Part shown: positions 7,853-16,612 of the stretch, piece after piece
Numbering within the stretch: position 1 is the first letter of the stretch
Layout: the number at the start of each line of letters is the position of its first letter
Assembly: GCA_938091165.1 (NCBI GenBank)
Contig: CALKNK010000031.1
Span: forward strand, 1 to 56,037
Length of the DNA stretch: 56,037 nt
Direction: 5' to 3'
From: an uncultured Ilumatobacter sp.
GTDB taxonomy: Bacteria > Actinomycetota > Acidimicrobiia > Acidimicrobiales > Ilumatobacteraceae
The notes under the pieces: model-generated
What the model was told of the DNA's origin: nothing
Seen by the model: the letters and a program-made list of their open reading frames with translations, nothing else
Databases searched by the model: none
Translations under genes and position numbers: made by a program

Positions 7853-9376
7853 ATGAAAGACAAGACCGTTATGAGGCACAAAATAAAAATAGATCAGGGA
7901 CAGGCGCGTGCCGCCGTTGCAGGCGCCTGCCTAATAGTTGTCGCAGCGTGCTCGGGGAGCGACGCATCCCAAGTCGGCGCAAACACCTCCGTTTCCGACG
8001 TAGCTGATAGCCAAGCGGTTGATACCGAAATCGTCGCCAAAGTCGAAGAATCTGCAGAAGCGGAGACGCTCACGTCAAAATCGCAGACGGAGAGCCCAGA
8101 ACCGAAATACGAGACCGCTGGCGCACAAGCGCTCTTTGACCAAAGCGTGGTGCGAACCTTCGAGATCAACCTGCCTGCTGAGTCTCTCGCCAAACTCGAT
8201 GCCGATCCAGCAGCCGAAGAGTACGTCGAGGGAAGCCTGACCTTTGACGGCGAGACAATCGAACGGATCGGCGTTCGATACAAAGGGTCGATCGGGGCGT
8301 TTCTGGGCTGCACCGAGGGGCCCAACCCATTCGAGCCATCGGGGGCAAAAACATGCTCAAAACTGTCGATCAAACTGAAGATCAACTGGGATGGCGCCGA
8401 CACGGAGTTCTACGGGCAACGCAAAGTCCAACTCCATTCGATGAACAACGATCCGACCCTGATGCGCGAAAGATTGGGCTACCTAATGTTCGCTGAGGCT
8501 GGTGTCCCTTCACCGCGAGCGACTCACGCTCGAGTGGTGATTAACGATGAGTTCGTCGGCCTGTTTGCGCTCATCGAGCAAATCGACGGACAATTCGCAC
8601 GCGATCGCTTCAGTGACGGCAATGGGAACCTGTACAAAGAGGTCTGGCCATTCGACGGAGACGGCGAAGTTCAGTCGGTAGAGGTTCTGATCGATGGCTT
8701 AAAGACGAACGAGAAGGACGATCCGTCAACAGACTTGACCCGGTCTCTGGCCAGCGAAATACTCGACTCCGGCGCAACAACAGATGCTGCGGCAGCGCGT
8801 CGGGTGCTCGGCGAGCGCACCGAAATTGACTCATTCGTTGCCTACGCAGTGGTCGATCGAGCGATCAATCACGACGATGGGCCATTCCACTGGTACTGCA
8901 GCTTGACGTGCGAGGCCCACAACTACTACCTGTACGAAGAACCTGCGGCAGACGTTCTCCACATCATTCCCTGGGACCTGGACAATGCCATGCAGAACTG
9001 GACGCCGGACGACGCCAACCCGATCGCTCAGTTCACGAAGATTGCCGATGAATTCGGAGAGATAAGTAATGACTGCCAGCCGTTTCAGTTCGGCGGCCTG
9101 GCTCCCCCCCAGCGTTCTGCTGCGTGCGATCCACTAACCGCTGCGTGGTCGCTGCTCGACGAAGAGTTCGACCGGATTAATGCCGAATTCCGGTCAGGTC
9201 CTTTTGCCATCGAAAACGTGTCCGAACTGCTGGAATCCTGGCGGACACAAATTGCACCGCATGTCGCCGAAGCCGCCGATGCCGACCCGCAAGCACTGAC
9301 CGTCGATGTCTGGAACGCGTCACTCGACCAACTACTCGCCGACATTGCCGCCGAACCCTCGCGTCAGGAGTCCTGA
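7853..9376 (+). CDS. CotH-family kinase-like lipoprotein
   Basis: Up to 507 residues. The N-terminus is a lipoprotein signal with lipobox VVAAC (Cys33 from ATG 7853), so the protein should be anchored on the outer face of the membrane. A Ser/Glu-rich linker of about 70 residues precedes a CotH-like domain: KLQ-type block GQRKVQLHSMNNDP, RERLGYLMFAEAGVPSPRA, GLFALIEQIDG, and late NHDDGPFHW, NYYLYEEP and IIPWDLDNAM with metal-binding-type aspartates. CotH of Bacillus is an atypical protein kinase; the activity here is inferred. ATG at 7871 gives an equally good signal peptide and fits better if TAGAAT at 7843 is the -10. The DUF4956 gene follows immediately (TGA then ATG). Confidence 0.85.
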   Translation: MKDKTVMRHKIKIDQGQARAAVAGACLIVVAACSGSDASQVGANTSVSDVADSQAVDTEIVAKVEESAEAETLTSKSQTESPEPKYETAGAQALFDQSVVRTFEINLPAESLAKLDADPAAEEYVEGSLTFDGETIERIGVRYKGSIGAFLGCTEGPNPFEPSGAKTCSKLSIKLKINWDGADTEFYGQRKVQLHSMNNDPTLMRERLGYLMFAEAGVPSPRATHARVVINDEFVGLFALIEQIDGQFARDRFSDGNGNLYKEVWPFDGDGEVQSVEVLIDGLKTNEKDDPSTDLTRSLASEILDSGATTDAAAARRVLGERTEIDSFVAYAVVDRAINHDDGPFHWYCSLTCEAHNYYLYEEPAADVLHIIPWDLDNAMQNWTPDDANPIAQFTKIADEFGEISNDCQPFQFGGLAPPQRSAACDPLTAAWSLLDEEFDRINAEFRSGPFAIENVSELLESWRTQIAPHVAEAADADPQALTVDVWNASLDQLLADIAAEPSRQES

Positions 9377-9955
9377 ATGTCCACAGGCGCACTGGTGGCC
9401 GCAGATCTGATCGCCGTATCGATTCTTGCGTTCGCTCTGTACTTCCCGCGACATCGCCGGCGAGACATGATCGTCGCAATCCTCTGCATCAACATCGGCG
9501 TGCTCGCAGTGGCGACAACACTGGCTCAATCCACCGTGTCAGCCGGCCTCGGATTGGGTTTGTTCGGGGTCTTGTCGATTATTCGGCTGCGGTCCCAGGA
9601 ACTCGATCAAGAAGAGGTCGCCTACTACTTCTCGGCTCTAGCGCTAGGACTTCTCGGAGGCATTCAGGTCGAACCGGCATGGGTAACCCCCGTGCTGATG
9701 GCAGCGTTGCTAGCAGCGTTGTTTGTTGGCGATCACCCCCGTCTCTTTTCGAGGACACGAACACAAACTGTGACCCTTGGGACGGCGTACACATCCGAAG
9801 CCCAGCTAACGGAACGACTTGAAGAAATGCTGGGCTGTCGAGTCAGGCGACTCAAGGTCCGGCGGATCAATCTCGTGAACGACACAACCGTGGTGGACGT
9901 TCGCTACGAACTCGTCGGTGACGGCCCGCCCCCCAAAGCGCTGCGCACCCGATGA
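9377..9955 (+). CDS. DUF4956-family membrane protein
   Basis: 192 residues. Three to four hydrophobic segments occupy about residues 5-23, 31-50, 53-70 and 83-117. The block FGVLSIIRLRSQ, then QEEVAYYFSALALGLLGG, is the hallmark of DUF4956. A cytosolic C-terminal region of about 75 residues (TVTLGTAYTSEAQ to the end) is predicted alpha/beta. Function is unknown; in many bacteria this family sits beside a VTC-domain gene and a CotH gene, as here. It starts directly after the CotH stop and its own stop overlaps the VTC start (ATGA, 9952-9955), so the three are one operon and probably one complex. Confidence 0.85.
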   Translation: MSTGALVAADLIAVSILAFALYFPRHRRRDMIVAILCINIGVLAVATTLAQSTVSAGLGLGLFGVLSIIRLRSQELDQEEVAYYFSALALGLLGGIQVEPAWVTPVLMAALLAALFVGDHPRLFSRTRTQTVTLGTAYTSEAQLTERLEEMLGCRVRRLKVRRINLVNDTTVVDVRYELVGDGPPPKALRTR

Positions 9956-10764
9956 GCGGATTCGACCGTGGCTTCGCCGCAATGGTCGCAGAGATGCCTT
10001 GCGTTCAACTCGGTGAGGTCAACGAGGCAGCAGCATTGCAGACGAGAATTGACCGAAAGTACGTGGTCGCTCTCGAGTTGCTTGACAGATTGGACTTTGA
10101 CGAGCACGTCATGGTGCTCGAAATCGACACCCGCCGCCATTTCCACTACGCAACGACCTATTACGACACTAAAGAACGCGATCTTTATCTCGACACCGCC
10201 TACCGCCGCCCGAGTCGCTTCAAAGTGCGAATTAGATCGTACGTTGATTCGGGTCTGACGCTGCTGGAGGTCAAACGCAAGGATGGTCGCGGTAAGACCG
10301 TGAAAAGTCGATACCCGGTCGCAACCGGTGAAGAACTTTCCTGTCTGACCCCGTCGATGCGAGCTTTCGTGAATGCCGAAGTCGACACCGGGCTGACCGA
10401 CCGACTTGGCATCGCAGCAACGACGCGGTTCAATCGCACGACGGCTGTCGACACTGTCGTCGGAGCTCGCTACACCATTGACCGCGATGTCCGTGCTGAC
10501 ACACCCGACGGCCGCATCGCCTCGCTGACAGAGGCAGCAGTCGTCGAGACCAAGTCCAGCGGAGTGCCTACTCCACTCGATCGGTTTCTGTGGTCGCAAA
10601 ATATTCGACCAGCTAGCTTCAGTAAATATTGCACGGCAATGGCAATTCTGGAACCGTCACTGCCTGCGAACCACTGGCATCTCACCCTCAATCGATACTT
10701 CGGCAGGCATGACAATCGGCGTCGTCCGAAGAAACATCCGGTTGACGCCGCTATCAGCTTTTAG
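9952..10764 (+). CDS. VTC-domain protein (polyphosphate polymerase-type tunnel domain)
   Basis: 270 residues. The domain is a triphosphate-tunnel fold as in the catalytic subunit Vtc4 of yeast: RIDRKYVV (residues 32-39), YYDTKERDLY, RPSRFKVRIRSY and LLEVKRKDGRGKTVKSRY supply the ring of Arg/Lys residues, and VVETKSSG near the C-terminus supplies an acidic metal ligand. No SPX domain is present, so inositol-pyrophosphate control as in yeast is not expected. By homology it could make polyphosphate from ATP, with the DUF4956 membrane partner; this has not been shown for such bacterial sets. Confidence 0.85.
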   Translation: MSGFDRGFAAMVAEMPCVQLGEVNEAAALQTRIDRKYVVALELLDRLDFDEHVMVLEIDTRRHFHYATTYYDTKERDLYLDTAYRRPSRFKVRIRSYVDSGLTLLEVKRKDGRGKTVKSRYPVATGEELSCLTPSMRAFVNAEVDTGLTDRLGIAATTRFNRTTAVDTVVGARYTIDRDVRADTPDGRIASLTEAAVVETKSSGVPTPLDRFLWSQNIRPASFSKYCTAMAILEPSLPANHWHLTLNRYFGRHDNRRRPKKHPVDAAISF

Positions 10765-11089
10765 ACACCGTAGAGAGGACGGGCGTCACCTGCCACACAT
10801 TGCGAAGCCGACAAAGTGTGTGATTTCGCAGGTCTGGGCTCCGACGGCAACCTCCTCGAGATGCTCGAGATGGAGTTGACCTTTGAGTAGCGGCTTTACT
10901 GTTCGCAGGCGTGTCGTAGCAGCCAGAACAGAAAGCAGACGTTCTTCCTCGGAAGGCTAGAGCATGCGTTTAGAGCGACGTCCAGTACCGAATCGGACCT
11001 CGAACGAAGCGTCAAGCCATCGACGCGTGTCGGCTCGTTCTTGGCTGAGGTGCACCATTTTGGCGCGTGCCTGCGGCCAAGATGTGGCC
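10765..11089. other. 325-bp intergenic region with a possible VOC-family gene remnant
   Basis: No intact gene. The stretch 10822-10890 reads in one plus frame as ...SDGNLLEMLEMELTFE and a TAG stop, like the C-terminus of a glyoxalase/VOC protein; the frame upstream loses the resemblance. No terminator with a T-tract was seen after the VTC gene. Confidence 0.4.
10822..10890 (+). pseudogene. Possible C-terminal remnant of a VOC/glyoxalase-superfamily gene
   Basis: Twenty-two codons ending in TAG at 10888-10890 give DFAGLGSDGNLLEMLE and a short acidic end, close to the conserved metal-ligand strand of VOC proteins (usually DPDGNLLEL). Upstream codons of the same frame do not look like the family, and no start or ribosome-binding site is apparent. 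A chance match over so short a stretch is possible. Confidence 0.3.
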
Positions 11090-11866
11090 ATGAGGTCAAG
11101 ACTGATCACCGGGTCGACCATCTTGGCGCTAGCTCTCGCAGCATGTGGAGGCAGCGAACGATCAGTCGCCGGCCCGACGACAAAGCTGACGCTGTTCCCG
11201 CCCACGACAACAACGCAAACTTTTGCAAGCACCACAACAGTGCAGACGAACCTCACCATGGTGCCAACGACGACGCAGGTAGAAGTAGTCGACGTTACTA
11301 CGACGACTAGGCCTGCTCCAACGACGACGACGGCACCCTTAGATCCGGCAGTTGAGGCGCTGGTGCTCAGTGACGAAGGCATCGGCGCCGCCGTGTTCAG
11401 CGGCGACCCTGATGGGGTGGTCGCCTTCCTGGACTCGTTTCTTGGGCCGCCGACAGCAGATACCGGCTGGGTCGACCCTTTCGAGATCAGCAACTGTGCT
11501 GGTACGCAACTGCGCGTTGTGTCCTATAACAGCCTGAGCCTTACCTTCGGCGATGTGTCGCCTGTTCTCGAAGGCCGTCGCCACTTTTTCGCATACACAT
11601 ACGGCAACTATGACTTCGACGGCACCGCAGTGGCAGTGAGCGATAAAACACCGTTGGGCCTGGTCACAGACAACAACGTTGGTCTCGGAACTCAACTTGA
11701 CGTGCTGGAAGTCGCGTACCCGGACCTGCAAATAAATCCTGCAGACGACTTCTTCCCTGAGACCTTCGTCATTAATGACAACTTGCGCGGCGTAATCAGC
11801 GGCCTTGCTGATGACTCCGAGGTGGTCCGCATCATCGGCGGCCAAGACTGTGCTGAGCCGACGTGA
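11090..11866 (+). CDS. Lipoprotein of unknown function with Thr-rich linker
   Basis: 258 residues from ATG 11090. This start gives a clean lipoprotein signal (MRSRLITGS, hydrophobic core, lipobox ALAAC with Cys19); the frame is open back to 10964, but that extension is Arg-rich and has no signal character. A linker of about 50 residues rich in Thr and Pro follows, then a globular domain of about 170 residues with two cysteines (NCAGTQ, QDCAEPT) and a predicted beta-rich middle. I do not recognise the domain. The stop overlaps the GTG of the next gene (GTGA), so the two are co-translated. Confidence 0.7.
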   Translation: MRSRLITGSTILALALAACGGSERSVAGPTTKLTLFPPTTTTQTFASTTTVQTNLTMVPTTTQVEVVDVTTTTRPAPTTTTAPLDPAVEALVLSDEGIGAAVFSGDPDGVVAFLDSFLGPPTADTGWVDPFEISNCAGTQLRVVSYNSLSLTFGDVSPVLEGRRHFFAYTYGNYDFDGTAVAVSDKTPLGLVTDNNVGLGTQLDVLEVAYPDLQINPADDFFPETFVINDNLRGVISGLADDSEVVRIIGGQDCAEPT

Positions 11867-12228
11867 TCGACCTGCACGTCAACCTTGGCTGGTTTCTGAT
11901 CTTGTCAAATGCCGCGGTTGGCCTGTGGGCCCTCCTAGCGCAGTACGTGACGCTGCTCCGATTGCGTGCAATGTGGTGGGCGATTGGAGTGGCGCAGATG
12001 TCAGTCTTTGCCGTCGCTATCGTCGGCGTACTGCTCACCAATGAAGAAGGTCGAGTGCTCGACGACTTTCATGCCTTGTACGGCTTTACCGGCCTCGTTG
12101 CTGTCGGAATTCTTTACAGCTACCGAACAAGTCCCTTCATCAGAGACAAGCAGTACCTGTTGTACGGCTGCGGTAGCCTCTTCATCATGGGGCTCGGAAT
12201 ACGAGCCCTATTCCTCGACAGCGGCTGA
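11863..12228 (+). CDS. Small four-helix membrane protein of unknown function
   Basis: 121 residues, GTG start overlapping the upstream lipoprotein stop. Four hydrophobic segments at about 8-30, 37-58, 68-87 and 97-115, with few charged loops (LRLRAM; NEEGRVLDDFHALYG; SYRTSPFIRDKQ). A conserved-looking FHALYGF sits at the start of the third segment. No family recognised. It probably works with the lipoprotein encoded just upstream. The convergent dGTPase gene ends 24 bp beyond its stop. Confidence 0.65.
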   Translation: MIDLHVNLGWFLILSNAAVGLWALLAQYVTLLRLRAMWWAIGVAQMSVFAVAIVGVLLTNEEGRVLDDFHALYGFTGLVAVGILYSYRTSPFIRDKQYLLYGCGSLFIMGLGIRALFLDSG

Positions 12229-12252
12229 GCCAGACGCCCGCGACCCGGGATG

Positions 12253-13422
12253 TCACATGCCGATACCGGCGGGCAGTTTGCTCGGGTCCCAGTGAAGCTG
12301 AGCCAAGCCTTGTTGGCATGCGAACCGATCGGTCATCCCGGCGACGTAGCCGACTGCGGCACGAAAGGCAGCTGCGCTGCCTGCGTCGATATGAGCCACA
12401 TCTATACCTTCGCCGAGAACGGCTGCTGTGGTGGCTTGGGGGAGTGCGTGCGGTCGGTCGGCGTAGTGCTCTACCAACGCCCGAAGGAGAGCGATAACGG
12501 CGTCACTCTGGCGCTCGCTGGCTGGGCGCACATAGATGTGCTCGTAGTTGAACTTACGGAACGCCGCTAGCGCCTCGGCGATGTCGGGCGTCATACCGAC
12601 TTGACCGGATGTTGCGGTCGCCGTCACCATCGCTCTGACAAACGTACCCAGCTGAGTCGAACGATCGCGGCCGCATCGCTCGGCAACAATCGATGGCAGC
12701 ATTTGCTCGGTCACGATTCCGGCAGCGACAGCGTCTTCGAAGTCGTGGCAGACGTAGGCGATCCGGTCAGCCCATGACACCACCTCGCCTTCAGGCGTTT
12801 GCGGAGCCGGCAGGCTCCACGAGTGATTGCGAATACCGTCAAGGGTTTCGGCGCAGAGATTGAGCGGCTTCAGTGTGACGTCGGCGCCCCACGGAGCGTG
12901 ATCGAATCCACCATCGAGGTAGGGGGACAAGGCATCTTCGCTGGCATGTCCACCCGGTCCGTGGCCGCAGTCATGACCGATAGCTATCGCTTCGACGAGT
13001 GGCACATTAAGGCTGAGCGCAGCTGCGACCGACCGTCCGACCTGGGCTACTTCAAGCGCATGAGTCATTCGCGTTCGCTGATGGTCCTCCGGGAACACAA
13101 AGACTTGCGTCTTGCCGCTGAGTCGGCGGAACGACGAATCATGTAGGATGCGATCGCGGTCACGTTCAAAGCACGTGCGGTACGGGTCGGGAGCTTCACC
13201 GATTGCCCGATTACCGGCTCCGTCCGAGCGCGTTGCATGTTCGGCAAGAAACTCGCTCTCCCGTTCCTCTCGAATCTCACGGTGGAGAATCGTCGTCGTT
13301 CCGACTTCGGCTCGGGAGTCGGCATGAGCCAGAACGACCTCCGCAGTGGCATAGCCAGTCATCGTCGAGGCCCAGCGATCAGCCCGCTCGTCCGCAGCAT
13401 CGGCGTAGGGCAAGTCATCCAT
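12253..13422 (-). CDS. dgt: dGTPase-like HD-domain dNTP triphosphohydrolase
   Basis: 389 residues from ATG 13422. The HD metal site is visible: RMTHALEVAQVGRS, then AIGHDCGHGPGGHASE, and later SWADRIAYVCHDFEDAV. The N-terminal block CFERDRDRILHDSSFRRLSGKTQVF is the typical beginning of the Dgt fold. It cleaves dNTPs to the deoxynucleoside and triphosphate, adjusting pools. The frame is open to 13641, but that region is Pro-rich shadow sequence overlapping obg, so I rejected it; an ATG at 13365 is another possible start. Divergent from obg with a 61-bp gap. Confidence 0.88.
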   Translation of the reverse strand: MDDLPYADAADERADRWASTMTGYATAEVVLAHADSRAEVGTTTILHREIREERESEFLAEHATRSDGAGNRAIGEAPDPYRTCFERDRDRILHDSSFRRLSGKTQVFVFPEDHQRTRMTHALEVAQVGRSVAAALSLNVPLVEAIAIGHDCGHGPGGHASEDALSPYLDGGFDHAPWGADVTLKPLNLCAETLDGIRNHSWSLPAPQTPEGEVVSWADRIAYVCHDFEDAVAAGIVTEQMLPSIVAERCGRDRSTQLGTFVRAMVTATATSGQVGMTPDIAEALAAFRKFNYEHIYVRPASERQSDAVIALLRALVEHYADRPHALPQATTAAVLGEGIDVAHIDAGSAAAFRAAVGYVAGMTDRFACQQGLAQLHWDPSKLPAGIGM

Positions 13423-13483
13423 ATCGTGAGGGTACGAGATGTGAGCCGGGGCCGCTCGACATTGCGGCGTTAGCCTTGTCTCG

Positions 13484-14740
13484 ATGTCCCAGTTCGTCGA
13501 CGAATGCCAACTAAACGTGAAGGCAGGCGATGGTGGCGCAGGCTGCGTGAGCTTCAGGCGCGAAGGTCCGGTCGTGTACGGGGGCCCCAACGGCGGCGAC
13601 GGGGGTAACGGCGGCGATATCTGGTTCATCGCCGACCACAACGTTGCCTCTCTTCTGGCCTTTCGCGACTACCCTCATCGCAAGGCGGGAAGCGGAGTTC
13701 ACGGTAAGGGCAAAGACATGCACGGTCGGCGCGGCGAGTCGCTTGAGATCTCGGTTCCGATGGGAACAGTTATCTCGGACATGTATGGCGGCGAACTTCT
13801 TGCTGAACTAGTCAACCACGGTGACCGTTGGCTGGCGGTAGCTGGCGGTCGGGGTGGTCGTGGCAACGCCAAATTCCTGTCGAACAAGCGCAGAGCACCA
13901 AATTTTGCTGAGCAGGGCGAACACGGTGAAGAACGCTGGCTCAAGATGGAACTTCGCCTTATGGCTGACGTCGCCCTGGTTGGGTTCCCCAACGTTGGTA
14001 AGTCAACGTTGATCAGTGTCATCTCCCAGGCCAAGCCGAAGATTGCCAACTACCCCTTCACCACACTTGAACCGAACCTCGGTGTTGTTGCGTTGGACGA
14101 GGACACAGAGTTTGTCGTTGCAGACATCCCCGGACTTATCGAAGGCGCAAGTGAGGGGAAGGGTTTGGGCCATCAGTTCTTGCGCCACATCGAACGGGCC
14201 CTGGTTCTGTGCATAATGCTCGACCTCGCACCGATGGATGGGGTAACACCGCAAGAGCAGGAGCGGGTCCTACTTCAAGAACTGGGTCAGTATCAGCCCG
14301 ACCTGCTCCAACGTCCACGGGTGGTTGTTGGGACCAAAAGCGACGCCGTTCAGCTCGAAGAACTCCAGGCCCTTGGATGGGAAGGCGACGTGATCTCGTC
14401 GGTCACCAGGTCCGGCCTCAATAACTTGGTTGGCAAGCTCGCCCAACGTGTGCACGATGCCCGTCAGGCGACTGAGTACACAGAAGGCGTCGTTACCATT
14501 CGCCCCGAGGCCAAAGGAGCCGTGGTCGAAGTGCTCGAACCCGGTCATTTCCGACTCGTCGGTCGCGAGGTGGAGCGCATCGTGGCACTCAACGATGTGA
14601 CCACTCCCGAAGCGCTGTCGTACATCGATCACCGTCTCGAACGGATCGGTGTGCCCAAAATGCTTGCAAAAGCAGGCGCCCAAGAAGGCGACGTCATCTG
14701 GATCGCTGGTTTTAGCTTTGAATACTCACCGGACGTCTGA
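13484..14740 (+). CDS. obg: GTPase Obg (CgtA)
   Basis: 418 residues in the three-domain actinobacterial form: Gly-rich Obg fold (about 1-157; GGDGGNGGDIWF), G domain with G1 GFPNVGKST, G3 DIPGLIEGASEGKGLG and G4-like VVVGTKSD, and a C-terminal OCT domain (about 345-418). It assists 50S ribosome assembly and links to stringent control. rplU and rpmA, its usual upstream partners, are not in this window; proB follows after two bases, as is common. Confidence 0.96.
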   Translation: MSQFVDECQLNVKAGDGGAGCVSFRREGPVVYGGPNGGDGGNGGDIWFIADHNVASLLAFRDYPHRKAGSGVHGKGKDMHGRRGESLEISVPMGTVISDMYGGELLAELVNHGDRWLAVAGGRGGRGNAKFLSNKRRAPNFAEQGEHGEERWLKMELRLMADVALVGFPNVGKSTLISVISQAKPKIANYPFTTLEPNLGVVALDEDTEFVVADIPGLIEGASEGKGLGHQFLRHIERALVLCIMLDLAPMDGVTPQEQERVLLQELGQYQPDLLQRPRVVVGTKSDAVQLEELQALGWEGDVISSVTRSGLNNLVGKLAQRVHDARQATEYTEGVVTIRPEAKGAVVEVLEPGHFRLVGREVERIVALNDVTTPEALSYIDHRLERIGVPKMLAKAGAQEGDVIWIAGFSFEYSPDV

Positions 14741-14742
14741 TT

Positions 14743-15804
14743 GTGCGCGTCGTTGCCAAGATCGGAACTGCATCAATCACTGACGACAACGGCGTGATCG
14801 ATCGCGGTGCGATCGCAAAGCTGTGTGGCGAGGTCGCAGTGTTGCGTCAACAAGGACACGAAGCGATCATTGTCTCTTCCGGAGCCGTAGCGGCGGGCGT
14901 CGCAGCGGTGGGGTTGAACGCCCGGCCTACAGACATGGCGACCCTCCAAGCAATTTCTGCTGCCGGACAGAGCCGTCTCCTTGAGGCGTACAACGTTGAA
15001 CTCGAACGTCACGGCCTGGTCGGAGCGCAGCTTCTTGTGGACTCTATGGATTTTGTGACTCGCAACCAGTACTTGCATCTGAGGTCGACTATGAACCGGC
15101 TGCTTGAACTGGGTTGCGTGCCGATTGTTAACGAAAATGATGCAATTGCGAATGATGAACTTCGGTTCGGAGACAACGATCGAATCGCTGCACTCATTGC
15201 AAATGGCGTTGGCGCAGATGTGCTGGTGCTGCTAACCGATATCGACGGCGTCTTTACGGCAGACCCCCGTACAGACAGTGCGGCAACGCTGGTTCCGTTT
15301 GTCAACGCTGATGACCCCTTGCTCTCGATCAGCGCCGATGCCAATGGCAGCGCACGCGGTAGCGGTGGCATGGCCAGCAAGCTGACCGCTGCACGGATGG
15401 CGTCGTGGAGCGGTATCCGGTCGGTAATTGCTCCTGCTAGCCGTCGGGACGTGCTTTCGGGCGCAGTCTCCGATGAGCTTGTTGGTACAACGTTTGCCCC
15501 GCACGACCGAACATTGTCGGCTCGCAAGCTCTGGATAGCGTTTGCCGCAGAGGTTTCCGGCACGATTGAGGTTGATGCTGGGGCTCGCCGAGCGCTCACC
15601 GATCGTCCGAACAGTTTACTGCCCGCTGGCGTTACCGACATTTTCGGCATCTTTGAACCCGGCCAAGTCGTCGACATCACCGACGGCGACATCGTGTTTG
15701 CAAGAGGTAGGGCAGCGATGAGCGCAGCAGATGCGACCCTGGCGGTCGGCGAATCACGCGTGGGTTACGTTGTCCATCGCGACGACCTCGTCGTCCTAGC
15801 CTGA
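14743..15804 (+). CDS. proB: Glutamate 5-kinase with C-terminal PUA domain
   Basis: 353 residues. The amino-acid kinase domain (about 1-255) shows KIGTASITD, VSSGAVAAG, NENDAIA, FGDND and the substrate motif GSGGMASKLTAARMA; a PUA domain fills about 270-350. It phosphorylates glutamate in the first step of proline synthesis. GTG start at 14743, two bases after obg. proA is not adjacent, unlike many relatives. Confidence 0.94.
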   Translation: MRVVAKIGTASITDDNGVIDRGAIAKLCGEVAVLRQQGHEAIIVSSGAVAAGVAAVGLNARPTDMATLQAISAAGQSRLLEAYNVELERHGLVGAQLLVDSMDFVTRNQYLHLRSTMNRLLELGCVPIVNENDAIANDELRFGDNDRIAALIANGVGADVLVLLTDIDGVFTADPRTDSAATLVPFVNADDPLLSISADANGSARGSGGMASKLTAARMASWSGIRSVIAPASRRDVLSGAVSDELVGTTFAPHDRTLSARKLWIAFAAEVSGTIEVDAGARRALTDRPNSLLPAGVTDIFGIFEPGQVVDITDGDIVFARGRAAMSAADATLAVGESRVGYVVHRDDLVVLA

Positions 15805-15810
15805 ATAGGG

Positions 15811-16602
15811 TTAGGCGTCAGGGGCGGGGAGAGGCTGGTCCTCTGCTGTGGTGGCAGATGCAGATTCGACGACGGGTGGACTGTCGAGACCGAGTTCTGC
15901 ACGCAGCTCGCTGAGGCGACTCTGGGCCTCGACGTTGGCGGTCGCCTTTTCGATTTCAAGTACGCGACTTTCGACGGTGACGTCAGTCAGTTCGGCAGAG
16001 GCCTTTGCTTTTGCGTACCGAGCTTCAATCTTCTCGGTGACCTCGTTGAGTGTTGGGACGTCATCACCGACTGTCTCGGTGAGCTGACTCATAGCCGAAT
16101 TCATTTCTTCCTGCATTTTTGCCTGCTCGAGTTGGCTGAGGAGCTTCGACTTCTCGGCGATTTTTTCCTGCAGGAGCCGACTGTTTTGCTCAACCGCTGC
16201 CTTGGCCTGATCGGATGCCTGCGCTGATTCGAGCACCATTGATTTAAGACTTTCGACATCGGACTCGGTGCTGAGAAGCCGGTCGGCGATGGTTTCCGCT
16301 GCACTCGTGTATTGGGCAGCCTCTTCGACATTTCCCGATTTTCCAGCCTCGGCCGCCATGATCAGCGCCTGCCGGGCGTTCCCGTTGAGCTTCTCCAGCT
16401 CGGTCAATTTATGGTTCAAGCGAATCTCGGCCTGCTTCTGTCCCGCAATGACGTTAATAGCTTGCTCTTTAAGCTGCTTGTGTTGGGTTTGCGCTGCACT
16501 GATTGCCTGCTCGAGTTGCACCTTGGGGTCTGCGTTGTCGTTGAAGCGGCCGGTCAGTTTCGCGACAAGGTAATTCCACTGCTTCTTGATGTACTTAAAC
16601 AT
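15811..16602 (-). CDS. pspA: PspA/IM30-family coiled-coil protein
   Basis: 263 residues from ATG 16602. Nearly the whole protein is predicted long helices and coiled coil (residues about 20-235; repeated KLTELEKLN, LLSQLEQAK, VTEKIEARYAKAK). An amphipathic N-terminus (MFKYIKKQWNYLVAKLTG) would bind membrane. The last 30 residues are Pro/Ala-rich. Members stabilise stressed membranes as ESCRT-III-like assemblies. Ten bases downstream of murJ, so the pair is likely co-transcribed and the job is presumably envelope-related. An upstream frame extension to 16749 overlaps murJ and was rejected. Confidence 0.85.
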   Translation of the reverse strand: MFKYIKKQWNYLVAKLTGRFNDNADPKVQLEQAISAAQTQHKQLKEQAINVIAGQKQAEIRLNHKLTELEKLNGNARQALIMAAEAGKSGNVEEAAQYTSAAETIADRLLSTESDVESLKSMVLESAQASDQAKAAVEQNSRLLQEKIAEKSKLLSQLEQAKMQEEMNSAMSQLTETVGDDVPTLNEVTEKIEARYAKAKASAELTDVTVESRVLEIEKATANVEAQSRLSELRAELGLDSPPVVESASATTAEDQPLPAPDA

Positions 16603-16612
16603 GAATTCCAGC

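Noticed and set aside
9904..10599. 231-codon minus-strand frame opposite the VTC-domain gene
   Set aside because: The plus-strand frame carries all tunnel-domain motifs; the opposite frame is a by-product of codon bias.
13423..13641. Upstream extension of the dGTPase frame to 13641
   Set aside because: It runs antisense into obg, is Pro/Ser-rich without similarity to Dgt proteins, and a good ATG exists at 13422.
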